A stretch of DNA of 64,000 bases from Methylobacterium sp. PvR107. Lineage in GTDB: Bacteria; Pseudomonadota; Alphaproteobacteria; Rhizobiales; Beijerinckiaceae. The notes beneath the pieces were generated by a model. It was not told where the DNA came from and did not search any database. It saw nothing but the letters and a program-made list of their open reading frames with translations. The position numbers and the translations under genes are program-made. Shown here piece by piece: positions 16,163-25,044 of this stretch; the first letter of the stretch is position 1, and every line of letters begins with the position of its first letter. The stretch covers positions 4,429,501 through 4,493,500 of the forward strand of contig NZ_JAFIBW010000001.1 in assembly GCF_017833295.1 (NCBI RefSeq), given 5' to 3'.

Positions 16163-17630
16163 CGGCGGCCCGGAAGCTCGCGGCGGGACGGGCGGCGGCG
16201 CGCTGACCGCGTCGGCGGTCGCTGTCTGCGCCGAGCGCGAGGGCAATGCTGCCGCCGAGGAGCAGCCCGAGCACGAGGGCGACCGGAAGGACGATCTTGG
16301 GCGAAGGCGGGAACGTCCGTTGGCGGGCGGGCGTCGCCACCGAGATTACGCGCACGTTGGTGGTGTTCAGCCGCTCCTGCTCGCTCGCCTCGCGGGATCG
16401 CTTCAAATAGGCCTCGTAGACGCCTCGGCGAGCATCGAGCGTCCGCTCCAACTCGCGCAGGCCGACATAGGCCCGGTCGCTGGACACCGTCTCGGCCTTG
16501 ACCCGGTCGAGATTGACCCGGATCGCCGCTTCGCTGGCGGCGGCGCGGTCGTAATCCTTCTGGGTCGTGTCGATGATCCGCTCCTTCTCGCGCTGGATCA
16601 GCCGCTGAAGGTCGCGCTGCTGGGCGTATTGCTCGGCCATCGCCGGATGCCGCTCGCCGAGACGGGTGGCGAGCTCGGCGGTGTTGCGGGAGAGCGTGGC
16701 GTATTGCTGACGCAGAGCCTGCATCTCCAGGGATTGCAGCATCTCGGGAAGCGCCGTGCTGGGATCGGAGGACCGCATCTTGCGCGCCTGATCCAGGCGC
16801 GACTTGGCCTCCGCGGTCTTGATCGAGGCCGTGACGAGCTGCTGATTCAGGTCGCCGAGCTGCTGGTCCGTCAGCAATCGGCCACTGGAGGCCACGAGCT
16901 TGTGATCCTCCCGGTAGCGTACGACCGCGCTCTCGGCCTGCTCTACGTCCCGCTTCAGGTTGGCGAGCCGGCCCCCCAGGGCGTCGGAGGCGCGCCGCGC
17001 CGTGTCGGTCCGGGCCGCGGCCTCTTCGGCGAAGTAGGCGTCGCCGATGGTGTTGGCGATCCGCGCGGCCTTCTCGGCATCGCGGGACTGAACCGCGACG
17101 TCGATCACGAATGTCCGTTCGGCCCGCCGGACCGTGAGCCGGTTCTGGAGCGTATCGAGGGCGATGTTGATCGGATCCCGGCTCGCCGGCGGTGGCAGCA
17201 TGCCGAGCGCGCCCTTGATCCAGTTCAGGGTGGGATTGTTGCCGTCCGGCAGCACGAACTCGTCATCCTGATCGAGGTGCAGCTTGGCGATGACCCGGCG
17301 CAGCACGTTGTCGGACTGGATGATCCGCACCTGGCTCTCGGCGATCGAAACGCCGCTGTCGGCCTGGGGCTGACGGGCGTTCACGTCGTTCTCGACGACG
17401 CGCAGGTCGCTCGGATCGACGAGCACCTGCATGCTGGATGTGTAGCGCGGCGGGATCAGGCCGAGCAGCGCGATTGCGACCGCGACCATGAACAGGGCGC
17501 CCAGGACGATGAAGCCGCTTCCCCGCCACAGGCGCCGCAGGATCACGCGCGGTTCCGTCCGAGGCGTGACCTGGGGCAGCACCATGCGCACGGGCTGATC
17601 ACCGCCCATTCGTGTCGAGAAGTCGAACAT
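16155..17630 (-). CDS. Polysaccharide chain-length / GumC-like Wzz protein
   Basis: 491 residues from the ATG at 17630, with a GGAGCG site upstream. One membrane span near residues 37-57 (FIVLGALFMVAVAIALLGLI) is followed by a Wzz domain with the PPRYTSSMQVLVDPS start. A long periplasmic coiled coil (about 190-400) and a second span near 445-465 (IVLPVALVLGLLLGGSIALA) complete it. It is an inner-membrane co-polymerase that sets polysaccharide length. The tyrosine-kinase domain found in ExoP/Wzc homologues is absent, so any kinase is encoded elsewhere. Confidence 0.9.
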   Translation of the reverse strand: MFDFSTRMGGDQPVRMVLPQVTPRTEPRVILRRLWRGSGFIVLGALFMVAVAIALLGLIPPRYTSSMQVLVDPSDLRVVENDVNARQPQADSGVSIAESQVRIIQSDNVLRRVIAKLHLDQDDEFVLPDGNNPTLNWIKGALGMLPPPASRDPINIALDTLQNRLTVRRAERTFVIDVAVQSRDAEKAARIANTIGDAYFAEEAAARTDTARRASDALGGRLANLKRDVEQAESAVVRYREDHKLVASSGRLLTDQQLGDLNQQLVTASIKTAEAKSRLDQARKMRSSDPSTALPEMLQSLEMQALRQQYATLSRNTAELATRLGERHPAMAEQYAQQRDLQRLIQREKERIIDTTQKDYDRAAASEAAIRVNLDRVKAETVSSDRAYVGLRELERTLDARRGVYEAYLKRSREASEQERLNTTNVRVISVATPARQRTFPPSPKIVLPVALVLGLLLGGSIALALGADSDRRRGQRAAARPAASFRAADA

Positions 17631-17912
17631 ACGCCTCGCTCCTTGACCTGCCGGGTCGGAGAACGCCGCCCGCCACCGCCTCCATCGCCCTGTCTCTCCG
17701 CGGTGCAGCTCCGTGCCGATCCGGGACAGATCCTCGCTTGCGGCGGTCTCGTCGCCGGCAGTCGAGCAACCCGCATACCGAACAAGTACTCTCGCGGTGG
17801 TGCAGGTTCCTGACGCAGGGAACATGCAGATCAGCGATACAGAGACGAACGTAAGTGTCACGGCTGAGAGGCGGGGGAAGCCCTGATTTTGTTGGGGACT
17901 ACGTATTCCGTC

Positions 17913-19016
17913 TCACGCGGCGCCTCCAGGTGCGACAATTGAATCCGCCGGATCGTACGCTGTTCGATCTCCGGCGAGGAAACTTCGGAACCGGCGCGCG
18001 TCCTCGGCTGCCGTTCCGTTCCAGCGTGCCACGTTGTCCCGGCTTGCCTGGATCGCCCGGGTCAGACCGCCTTCCGCGATCCAGCCGAGCAGCGCCGCGG
18101 CGGCAGCGTCCGGTTGATCCGGGCGGATCAGAAGCCCCGACGCGCCGAGAGCCTCGCGGAAGACGGGTTCATCCGGCGCCACCACCGGCAGGCCGCCGTG
18201 CTGCACCTCGAGCAGCGGCAGTCCGAGTCCCTCCGCCTTCGATGTCGAGATCAGCAGATGGCACGAGGCCGCGAGGTCACGCAGCGCGGCGTCGGACAGG
18301 TAGCCGTAGCGATGCAGATAGGGTGGCGGATCGTCGAGGAACGCGTGCCGACCCCAGCCGACCCGGCCGACAAGATGGAGTTCCGCCGGGATGCCGACGC
18401 GGATCAGCGCGGCCGTCAGGGCCAGGGCGGCCGGATAGTTCTTGCGGGGTTCGATGGTTCCGATCGCGAGCAGCCGCAGCGGCTTGCCGGCGGCGTAACC
18501 GGCCGGTCCGGGCAAGGCGCCGAGGCCGAAGGCGTCGCGCACGCTCGGGCGAAGCAGCGCGACGCGGGCGCGGTCCGCGCAGAGGGCGCGCACGGCCTCG
18601 CCGGTGGTGCGGCTGTTGACGAACAGGTTCGGGCACCAGCGCAGGGCGAGGGCGAAGCTCGGGCTCATGTAGAGGCGGCTGCGCAGGCTCAGATCCGCCT
18701 TCCGGGTGATCAGGAAGGTGTCATGGACGTAGAGCAGGCACCGCGCGGCTGCGACGGCGCAGAGCGGCCCCGGCGGGAATCCGGGAAACAGGAACAGGGC
18801 TTCCCGATCCCGGAGCGCCCGAAGCGGCAGGCCGAGCTGCTGCGCGGCGATCATGGTGGGCAGCGATCCGCTGGTCACCGGGCGGACCTCGTGCGGCGCC
18901 AGAATCTCGGGCGCGAAGAGGTCGAGCGTGATCCGCTCGATCCCGGTCACGTGCCCGCGCAGATGCGTCTCGTCGAGATAGATCCGCCGCCGTCCGGCGT
19001 CCCCCGCGTGCCTCAC
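17913..19016 (-). CDS. GT4-type glycosyltransferase
   Basis: 367 residues from a GTG at 19016 that overlaps the previous gene's TGA (GTGA), so translation is coupled. The open frame reaches further to 19553, but that is the shadow of the neighbouring gene. The C-terminal half is GT-B: IGTIEPRKNY, then LHLVGRVGWGRH, RYGYLSDAALRDL and the acidic nucleotide-sugar motif STSKAEGLGLPLLEVQHGG. It transfers a sugar from a nucleotide donor in polysaccharide assembly. Wzz begins 282 bases further on. Confidence 0.87.
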   Translation of the reverse strand: MRHAGDAGRRRIYLDETHLRGHVTGIERITLDLFAPEILAPHEVRPVTSGSLPTMIAAQQLGLPLRALRDREALFLFPGFPPGPLCAVAAARCLLYVHDTFLITRKADLSLRSRLYMSPSFALALRWCPNLFVNSRTTGEAVRALCADRARVALLRPSVRDAFGLGALPGPAGYAAGKPLRLLAIGTIEPRKNYPAALALTAALIRVGIPAELHLVGRVGWGRHAFLDDPPPYLHRYGYLSDAALRDLAASCHLLISTSKAEGLGLPLLEVQHGGLPVVAPDEPVFREALGASGLLIRPDQPDAAAAALLGWIAEGGLTRAIQASRDNVARWNGTAAEDARRFRSFLAGDRTAYDPADSIVAPGGAA

Positions 19017-20992
19017 GGGGCGCTCCGTCGCAGCGTACCGGCGAAATAGAGGCAGCGGCGAACGAAGAGCGGCATCCTGCGGCCCAGGACCATCTGCTTG
19101 GCCCGGCGCAGCCGGCGCACCAGGGGCGGCGAGGCCGCCGGAACCGTGCCGACGGCGCCCTTCTGCAGTTCGGCTGCAAACGGAAAGTGGCCGAGCATCG
19201 CCGGTGCGAAGGTCGGGCGCATCGTGGCGTCCACCAGGCCTTGTCGGCGGAACACCGCGTCCAGGGACAGGGCGGCAGCGGCCGGGCTGTAGCGGCTCTC
19301 GAGGGCGATCCGCGCGAAGGCGCCGAGCCGCGCCCGTGCGTCGCGGTCCTCGACCAGCACGGTCAGGGCCTCCGCCAGGGCGCCGGGCCGCACCGGGACG
19401 AGGCGGCCCGAGACGCCGTCGATCACCGAGGAGGTCAGGCCGGAAACGCGGTAAGCGAGCGTCGGCACGCCGCACAGACCGGCCTCGATCGGCGTCTGGC
19501 CCAGCGTCTCGTGGCGGCTTGCCGTGACGTGGATGTCGCAGGCGCCGTACCACGCGGCGAGAGTCTCCTCGTCGGCGATCATGCCGGGCACGAACAGGTT
19601 CGGGACACCGAGCCTGGTCGGGTCGTCGAGCCGGCCGACCGCCACCACCCCGACGCCCGGTCGCGCCACGGCCTGGAGTGCGACGCGCAGGTCCGCGAAG
19701 CCCTTGTCGGGCCCGTCGACGATCACCGACGACACCAGGATCAGTACGTCACCGTGCGGCAGGCCGAGCCGGCTGCGCAGGGCAGCGCGATGGCCCGGCC
19801 GGAATACGGCAGTCGGGAAGGCCAAGCGGATCCGCTCCGTGATCGCGCCCGGCGGCGCGAGATCCCGGGCGCGCGCCAGCGTCCAGTCGGAATTCGCCAG
19901 CATCCACGAGCTGGCGGAACCGGCAAGCACCGCGCGCTTGCGGAGGTGCATGCCGGTAATCCGGTCCGGGGCGAGCTGTGGGTACTCATCCGGTGTCGGG
20001 CAGGCGGCGTCGCAGCCGGCCAGGGCGCGGCCGCAATCGCGGGGATGGCAGCAGCGGCCTGTGAGCGGGAAGAGGTCGTGCAGGACCAAGCCGACCGGTC
20101 CCCGCCGCGCCAGACGTCCGACGACGTCAAGGCTCCGGGTCGCCCCGTGCAGGTTGCCGGCGAGGACCAGGTCGGGGGCGGCCGCCGCGATCGCCGCCTC
20201 GGCCTGCGGGAACGTGTCGGTCCACTCGGCGGCCTCGGGGCGGCCGCTCAACACGATTCCAGTCACGCGGTGGCCCGCGAGCGAGAGCGCGTCGGCGAGC
20301 CGTCGCTGCGCGACGCCGGCGCCGCCCCGGGTGCCCAGGCCGGTGAGCGAGACGATCGTCAGGCCGCCCGCCGGGATCTGCGCCGCCGCGAGCCTGTGCA
20401 GAAGCACGGGGCGCCCGATCCACGCCCACCGAGCCTCGCCGAGCGACGACCAGGCCGTGACGGAATTCGGCATGCCGTCGGCGTCGAGGATCGCATGCGT
20501 GGGCAGCGCGTCGCGCGCCCAAAGGATTGCGCTGTCCGTGAACGTGCCGTCCCCAGGCTCCATCGTGGCGGCCGGCGCATCGAGCGCACGGACCGCGTCG
20601 TCGTACAGAACGCGCAGGCCCGCCACCGCGGCAGCGCCCGTAAGCGCAGCCTCGAGCGCCAGGGCCGTGAGGGCGCCTGGAGCGAGGAGATCGCCCGCGC
20701 CGAGCCAGAGCAGGTGGTCGATGGTCGGATCGGCCAGCATCGGCTCGACCGCGGCGCGGCCAGAGCCGGGCGGCAGGAGGTCGTGCCGGACCTCCGGGTA
20801 GTCCTGGCGGAGGACCGAGGCGACGGATTCGCTCGGATCGGCCCCGTGCCGCGTGACCGTGATGATTCGGATCCGCGGCCACGGCCGCCCGTCCGGCAGG
20901 GACGTGGGACGCGCGAGGCCGCAGGCGGCGGTCCCGAAGGGCCAGCGGGCGATGCCGTGCGCGGGAGGCGGCAGGAGTGAGGCGTCGGTCAC
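19013..20992 (-). CDS. Two-domain glycosyltransferase (GT2-like plus GT4)
   Basis: 659 residues from a GTG at 20992, overlapping the stop of the dead selD (GTGA). Residues about 40-200 resemble a GT2 fold (RIITVTRHGADPSESVASVL, LWLGAGDLLAPGALTALALE) but lack an obvious DxD. Residues about 210-590 are a GT4 domain (GLGTRGGAGVAQRRLADAL, CHPRDCGRALAGCDAACPTPD, ASRHETLGQTPIEAGLCGVP). The 'LFPLTGRCCHPRDC' Cys cluster is typical of a subgroup of GT4 enzymes. The likely role is exopolysaccharide assembly. The N-terminal domain may be inactive. Confidence 0.82.
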   Translation of the reverse strand: MTDASLLPPPAHGIARWPFGTAACGLARPTSLPDGRPWPRIRIITVTRHGADPSESVASVLRQDYPEVRHDLLPPGSGRAAVEPMLADPTIDHLLWLGAGDLLAPGALTALALEAALTGAAAVAGLRVLYDDAVRALDAPAATMEPGDGTFTDSAILWARDALPTHAILDADGMPNSVTAWSSLGEARWAWIGRPVLLHRLAAAQIPAGGLTIVSLTGLGTRGGAGVAQRRLADALSLAGHRVTGIVLSGRPEAAEWTDTFPQAEAAIAAAAPDLVLAGNLHGATRSLDVVGRLARRGPVGLVLHDLFPLTGRCCHPRDCGRALAGCDAACPTPDEYPQLAPDRITGMHLRKRAVLAGSASSWMLANSDWTLARARDLAPPGAITERIRLAFPTAVFRPGHRAALRSRLGLPHGDVLILVSSVIVDGPDKGFADLRVALQAVARPGVGVVAVGRLDDPTRLGVPNLFVPGMIADEETLAAWYGACDIHVTASRHETLGQTPIEAGLCGVPTLAYRVSGLTSSVIDGVSGRLVPVRPGALAEALTVLVEDRDARARLGAFARIALESRYSPAAAALSLDAVFRRQGLVDATMRPTFAPAMLGHFPFAAELQKGAVGTVPAASPPLVRRLRRAKQMVLGRRMPLFVRRCLYFAGTLRRSAP

Positions 20993-21588
20993 AGCAGGTC
21001 TGGCGGCGGCTCTTGCACGGTGCGGGGCAAGAGCCTGCCCGCGATTGTTGAAGATTGCCTCCCCGGCGACGCCACGTCCTCAGCCGTCACCACGGATCCG
21101 GGGCGGCCCGGCTCCACGCGGCCGATCCGGGCCGCCGGCAGCGCGGATGCGCGCCAGGATCGCATCCGCCACCTCTGCCGCGCGGGAGACCCGCAATCCA
21201 CCGGAGGTCTGCGAGTCAGTCAGGAGGTGGGGGCGCCAATCGGGAACATCCGCCGACAGGTCCACCGCCTCGCCGAACGCAGCCCAGTTGCGATGTGAGG
21301 CCCCCGTGACGTAGCCGTCGCGCGCCAGCGCCTCCGCCCGCGGCAGCAGCGGCAGGGCATCGGCCTCGAGGGCGAGCGTCAGCCCGGCGCCGCGGGCGAG
21401 TCCAGCCCATGGCCCAGGATGCCGAATCCGGTCGCCGCATCGTCGGGGGTCTCATTGCCGACGAGAAGGCGATCGAACGGGCCGGCGGCGGGTTGCTGGG
21501 CGAGGAGCCGGCGCAGGACGGCGGGATCGAGCTCGCAGCCGCAGCCGCCCCCATGCGCGAGACTGGTCAGACGAGGGGCATCGGGCAT
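20989..21588 (-). pseudogene. selD: selD (selenophosphate synthetase) remnant
   Basis: Codons from the ATG at 21588 read [20 protein letters not shown] and on to [12 protein letters not shown], the SelD N-terminus with its active-site Cys. The next residues are [11 protein letters not shown], which in intact SelD come roughly 150 residues later, so the ATP/Mg2+ core is deleted. A one-base shift then restores [20 protein letters not shown] and, further on, HLLTDSQTSGGL (C-terminal domain). A further shift leads to ARIGRVEPGRPGSVVT and the stop at 20989. The frame is broken at least twice. The product cannot make selenophosphate. Confidence 0.85.
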
Positions 21589-21616
21589 CGCCGATCTCTG
21601 TTGCGGGCGCTGCCTG

Positions 21617-22336
21617 TCAGTAGCGCGTCGTGATCGCGTTGAGCCAGTCCGGCGAGGCCGAGACGGCGGCGGCCTCGACGCGCTTGTCCAGCCCCGTCAG
21701 GAGCAGCAGGCCGAGCAGGACCATGACGGCGCCCAGGGCGGCTTTCGCGGCGCGACCGGCGGCCGCCAGCCCGCCGCGCCAGCGCATCAGCGCCTGGCGG
21801 GAGACGAGACCGAGCAGCATCAGCGGCGCGGCTGCGCCGATCCCGAAGGCCAGCATCGTGAGGGCGACGCTCCCGAGGTGCTCGCCCCGCGACGCCATCA
21901 GCGAGGCCGCCCCGAGGGTCGGGCCCACGCAGGGGCTCCAGGCTGCCCCGAGCAGGAGGCCGACGGCGAACTGGCCGGTCAGACCCCCTGTTCCGAACCC
22001 GCCGAATCGCTCCTCGGCCCAGGCCGCCACCGGACCGGCCGCGGTCGCGACCTGGGCCTGGAGACGGGGCAGGATGAGGATCACGCCGAGGATGACCAGC
22101 AGGACCGCGCCGGCGCTCCGGAACACGTCGCCGTCGAGCCCGATGGCGAAGCCGATCGTCGCCACGAACAGGCCGATGGTCGTGAACGCGACCGCGAGCC
22201 CGCTTGCAAGGGCAACCGGACCGAGCCGGTGCTCCGACGCCGCCGTCCCGAGCACGATCGGCAGCAGCGGAAGGACGCAGGGCGAGAGCACCGAGAGCAG
22301 GCCGGCCAGGAAGGCAAATCCGACCGTCCCCAGCAT
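21617..22336 (-). CDS. CcdA-like thiol-disulfide transmembrane protein
   Basis: 239 residues from the ATG at 22336. Six membrane spans are predicted, and the two active-site motifs of the CcdA/DsbD-beta family are present: [18 protein letters not shown] (residues about 13-30) and [15 protein letters not shown] (about 118-132). It moves electrons from cytoplasmic thioredoxin to the periplasm, for cytochrome c assembly or resistance proteins. The gene precedes the selD remnant by 28 bases on the same strand. The open frame upstream to 22519 overlaps the divergent gene and is not used. Confidence 0.88.
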   Translation of the reverse strand: MLGTVGFAFLAGLLSVLSPCVLPLLPIVLGTAASEHRLGPVALASGLAVAFTTIGLFVATIGFAIGLDGDVFRSAGAVLLVILGVILILPRLQAQVATAAGPVAAWAEERFGGFGTGGLTGQFAVGLLLGAAWSPCVGPTLGAASLMASRGEHLGSVALTMLAFGIGAAAPLMLLGLVSRQALMRWRGGLAAAGRAAKAALGAVMVLLGLLLLTGLDKRVEAAAVSASPDWLNAITTRY

Positions 22337-22493
22337 ATTCGCGCCCTCACACGATCGCCCCGCACGCCACGCTTCGCGCCGGATGCCGGCCGCGTCAACG
22401 CGCCGACGTGCCACGCGGCCGATGGAACAACGCCGCTGGCGCCGCGCTTCGCGGCAATCCCGGCTAGATGACGGGCTCAGGGTGGGGCGACGA

Positions 22494-23003
22494 GTGACGA
22501 CCTTCTTCACTGGCGACACGCATTTCGGCGATCAGCGGGCCTTGCGCTTCGACCACCGACCCTATCCCGATCTGGCCGCCCACGATGCCGGCCTGATCGC
22601 GGCCTGGAACGACGTTGTGGCGCCAACCGACACCGTCTGGCATCTCGGCGATTTCGCGCTCGGTCCGAGCGGGGCGCGGATCCGCGAAATCCTCGACGGG
22701 CTCAACGGCGAGAAGCATCTGATCATCGGCAACAACGACGGCGCCGAGACGCTGGCGGCGCCTGGCTGGGCCTCGGTCCGCCACTACGCGGAATTCGCGG
22801 TCGAGGGCCGGATGGTCGTTCTCTGCCACTACGCATTTCGAACCTGGAATGGCATGAGCCGAGGCGCGCTCAATCTGCACGGGCACAGCCACGGCAAGCT
22901 CAAGCCGATGCCCAAGCAATACGATGTCGGCGTCGATCCGATGGGGCCGGCGCCCGTGGCGTTGCCCGCAATCCTCACCTCGCGACTGCGCCGGAAGAGC
23001 TGA
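22494..23003 (+). CDS. Small metallophosphoesterase
   Basis: 169 residues from a GTG at 22494. Calcineurin-like motifs are present in order: FFTGDTHFGD, VWHLGDFALG, LIIGNND (in place of GNHD), VLCHYAF and LNLHGHSHGK. It belongs to the small YfcE-like or phage-type phosphoesterases; the substrate is unknown. The start is divergent from the ccdA-like gene, with 157 bases between. The longer open frame (from 21630) is a shadow of that gene. Confidence 0.85.
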   Translation: MTTFFTGDTHFGDQRALRFDHRPYPDLAAHDAGLIAAWNDVVAPTDTVWHLGDFALGPSGARIREILDGLNGEKHLIIGNNDGAETLAAPGWASVRHYAEFAVEGRMVVLCHYAFRTWNGMSRGALNLHGHSHGKLKPMPKQYDVGVDPMGPAPVALPAILTSRLRRKS

Positions 23004-23092
23004 CCCGGACCGGAACCTTCACGTCAGCTTCACCGTTTGAGCGGTCAGAGACGGGGCGGACACGAGCCGTCCCGAGAAACCCGGCAGATCCG

Positions 23093-23455
23093 ATGAAGGT
23101 CTGCCATCACGTCCAGTGTGTGAGTGTTCCCGTGAGTGCCAGTTCGGCCACTCTGTCTCGCTGCCTCGCCAGTGTCCTGGCCGGCCTCGTCATGACCTCC
23201 TCGGCGCTGGCCCTGCCGGCGTGCCTGGAGGCACAGCGCAAGGTCGATGAGGCGAATGCCCTGCGTTTCCAGGCGCGCCAAGAGGCGCGGCTGGGCAATC
23301 ACGATCGTGTCTGCGACACGCTCGATGAGGTCGGCGACCGCTACGACGATGCCCGCGACGCGTTCGAGCGATGCGGCGAGGGCGTCGTGGCGATCGACCT
23401 GCGCAGCGAGCTTCGGGGCTTGCGGATCGCCAAGAAAATCAACCGCTGCGACTGA
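23093..23455 (+). CDS. Hypothetical protein, probably exported
   Basis: 120 residues. A hydrophobic stretch (CLASVLAGLVMTSSALALPA, residues about 24-43) looks like a late signal peptide, so a start at the Val codon about residue 11 is also possible. The mature part is charged and helical (KVDEANALRFQARQEARLG) with Cys at CLEAQR, VCDTL, RCGEG and a final NRCD. No family recognised. Confidence 0.5.
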   Translation: MKVCHHVQCVSVPVSASSATLSRCLASVLAGLVMTSSALALPACLEAQRKVDEANALRFQARQEARLGNHDRVCDTLDEVGDRYDDARDAFERCGEGVVAIDLRSELRGLRIAKKINRCD

Positions 23456-23543
23456 TCGGGTGCGCGCCCGCACCTCGGCCGCGCCACGCCACCAGCATTA
23501 TCCCGACATGCGCGACCCACGTCGCCCAAAAGGTTCTGTGCCG

Positions 23544-23684
23544 ATGACCCCCGCCACGCTCTCGAACGATCTCGAATCCCCGACCACCGTCCGGACCGGT
23601 CCATCCTTCGCGGCCGCCCTCTGCGGCTTCGTCAGCACCACAGTCGCAACAACCATGCTGCTCGTGCTGATCGGCACCTTCTGA
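23544..23684 (+). CDS. Small single-span membrane protein
   Basis: 46 residues from the ATG at 23544 (an in-frame ATG at 23508 would give 58). The C-terminal half is one hydrophobic segment (AAALCGFVSTTVATTMLLVL). A possible AAAAGG site lies about 10 bases ahead of 23544. Function unknown. Codon use and context suggest a real small gene, but there is no homology evidence. Confidence 0.4.
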   Translation: MTPATLSNDLESPTTVRTGPSFAAALCGFVSTTVATTMLLVLIGTF

Positions 23685-23930
23685 TTAGGGCGAAACCGAC
23701 CAGAATCTCTGGCGGTTGAAGAGCATATCCTGCGTACCGATCTTCGGGGCCGCATCGGGGCGACGGACGCAATCCGGCTCCGGCGGCTTCGGAAGCGCCG
23801 CCAAGGCCATCGGCGGCAGGGTCGGTTTCAAGCCGAGACGTGCCTGAACCTCCGGTTGACGCGCCGCCGCGATGGTCAGAACGCAGGCGATGAGGCCGCC
23901 AGCAACAGTTCCGAGACAGAAATTCAGCAT
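23685..23930 (-). CDS. Hypothetical protein with N-terminal membrane segment
   Basis: 81 residues from the ATG at 23930 (MLNFCLGTVAGGLIACVLTI, then AAARQPEVQ). The N-terminus is an anchor or signal segment. The rest is Pro-rich and short, with one Cys. The stop lies immediately after the stop of the small membrane gene on the other strand. I do not recognise it. It may instead begin further upstream in the same open frame. Confidence 0.4.
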   Translation of the reverse strand: MLNFCLGTVAGGLIACVLTIAAARQPEVQARLGLKPTLPPMALAALPKPPEPDCVRRPDAAPKIGTQDMLFNRQRFWSVSP

Positions 23931-24098
23931 TGGTGAGGGGGTCCGGCGGCGGATTCCTTCGAGCCACAAAGTGTGGTCGTTGTCCAACCCGGCAGTATCA
24001 TGGCGGATCTGCCGCTCACGCCGTCTTAACTCCTGTTCTGCGACAGCTACGCGCAAGCCTGCTGCGCAGGCGAGTGCGATGCCGGGAGGGGAACGCCG

Positions 24099-24470
24099 AT
24101 GAACGCTGCCGCCAATGCCTACGCCAGAACCGCGCGCAGCGCTCTGACGCCCCGTGAGGCCGAATCGGCCCTGCTGTTGAAAGCGGCGCAACAACTCATC
24201 AGCGCCGGGCGTGAGCTTCCCGCGGGGGAGACCAAGCCGCTGAACGAGGCGCTTTCCTTCAATCAGCGCGTTTGGACCTTGCTCAGTTCGGAGGCGACGG
24301 CCGACGAGAATCCTCTCCCGGCCGACGTCAAGCAGGGTGTGGCCCGTCTGGGTGCCTTCGTCCTGCGCAACTGCGTCGACACGATGATTGCGCCGACCCC
24401 CGAGAAGATCGCGACGCTGGTCTCGATCAACAACCAGATCGCAGCCGGTCTGCAGGGTAATCCGGGCTGA
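24099..24470 (+). CDS. flaF: Flagellar biosynthesis regulator FlaF
   Basis: 123 residues with the FlaF layout: NAYARTARSALTPREAESAL at the N-terminus, then PLNEALSFNQRVWTLL in the middle and LRNCVDTMIAPTPEKIATLV near the end. FlaF promotes flagellin translation or secretion in alphaproteobacteria, acting against FlbT. Here the FlbT gene is convergent, and its stop is only 6 bases from the FlaF stop. No flagellin or other flagellar gene is in the window. Confidence 0.9.
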   Translation: MNAAANAYARTARSALTPREAESALLLKAAQQLISAGRELPAGETKPLNEALSFNQRVWTLLSSEATADENPLPADVKQGVARLGAFVLRNCVDTMIAPTPEKIATLVSINNQIAAGLQGNPG

Positions 24471-24476
24471 GCACCG

Positions 24477-24884
24477 CTAGCCTTGGGGTGCCGCCGGAGC
24501 CTCAGGCACTGGCGGGCTCGCGCACTCCCACTCCACGAGCTTTCGGCCGAGCTTGAGCGCGCGGTAATGCTCGCCGGACTCGACGAGTTCGGCGATGGCC
24601 GCGATCTGCTGCGCGGCCGCGGGCACCAGACGAATCAGGTCGGTCGCCTGGCGGAAGAACAGGTCGATTCCCTGTGCCGGGTCATCGGCGAGGTAGATGA
24701 CCGTCAGGGTCAGGTGGAGCTGCTTGCAGGCTGTATCAGCCTCGCTCTCCGTGATGATCTCGCTTTCCCGCAGGAACTTGCACTGCGTCTCGATCAGGAA
24801 CGCGGACCGCCGGTCCCCGTTGCGGATCAGCGCACCGTTGATGATGAGCCGCTCGAACGGCTTGAGTTCCAGGCGCAGAGGCAC
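24477..24884 (-). CDS. flbT: Flagellar biosynthesis repressor FlbT
   Basis: 135 residues from a GTG at 24884, with a strong AAGGAAAA site 4-6 bases upstream; an ATG at 24926 is less favoured. FlbT hallmarks are LRLELKPFERLIINGALIRN at the start, FLIETQCKFLRE, and DLFFRQATDLIRLVP in the middle. FlbT binds the 5' leader of flagellin mRNA and limits its translation until the hook is complete. The gene is divergent from the SDR gene. Confidence 0.9.
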   Translation of the reverse strand: MPLRLELKPFERLIINGALIRNGDRRSAFLIETQCKFLRESEIITESEADTACKQLHLTLTVIYLADDPAQGIDLFFRQATDLIRLVPAAAQQIAAIAELVESGEHYRALKLGRKLVEWECASPPVPEAPAAPQG

Positions 24885-25044
24885 GGCGTTTTCCTTTCTA
24901 GAAGACGCAGCGATTTCATTCGGCAACTCTTAACGTTTCGCGAATCCACGGCCCCCGCGGTGGCATCGCGGGGCGTCCGTGCGCGCGTAAAACTCCGACA
25001 ATTCGCGGGCCTGAGGCCATCGCGATCGAAGTGGGGAGAGTCCG

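Noticed and set aside
14762..16501. A 579-codon plus-strand frame across the Nudix, WecG-type and Wzz genes
   Set aside because: It spans three recognised genes in other frames and shows no domain.
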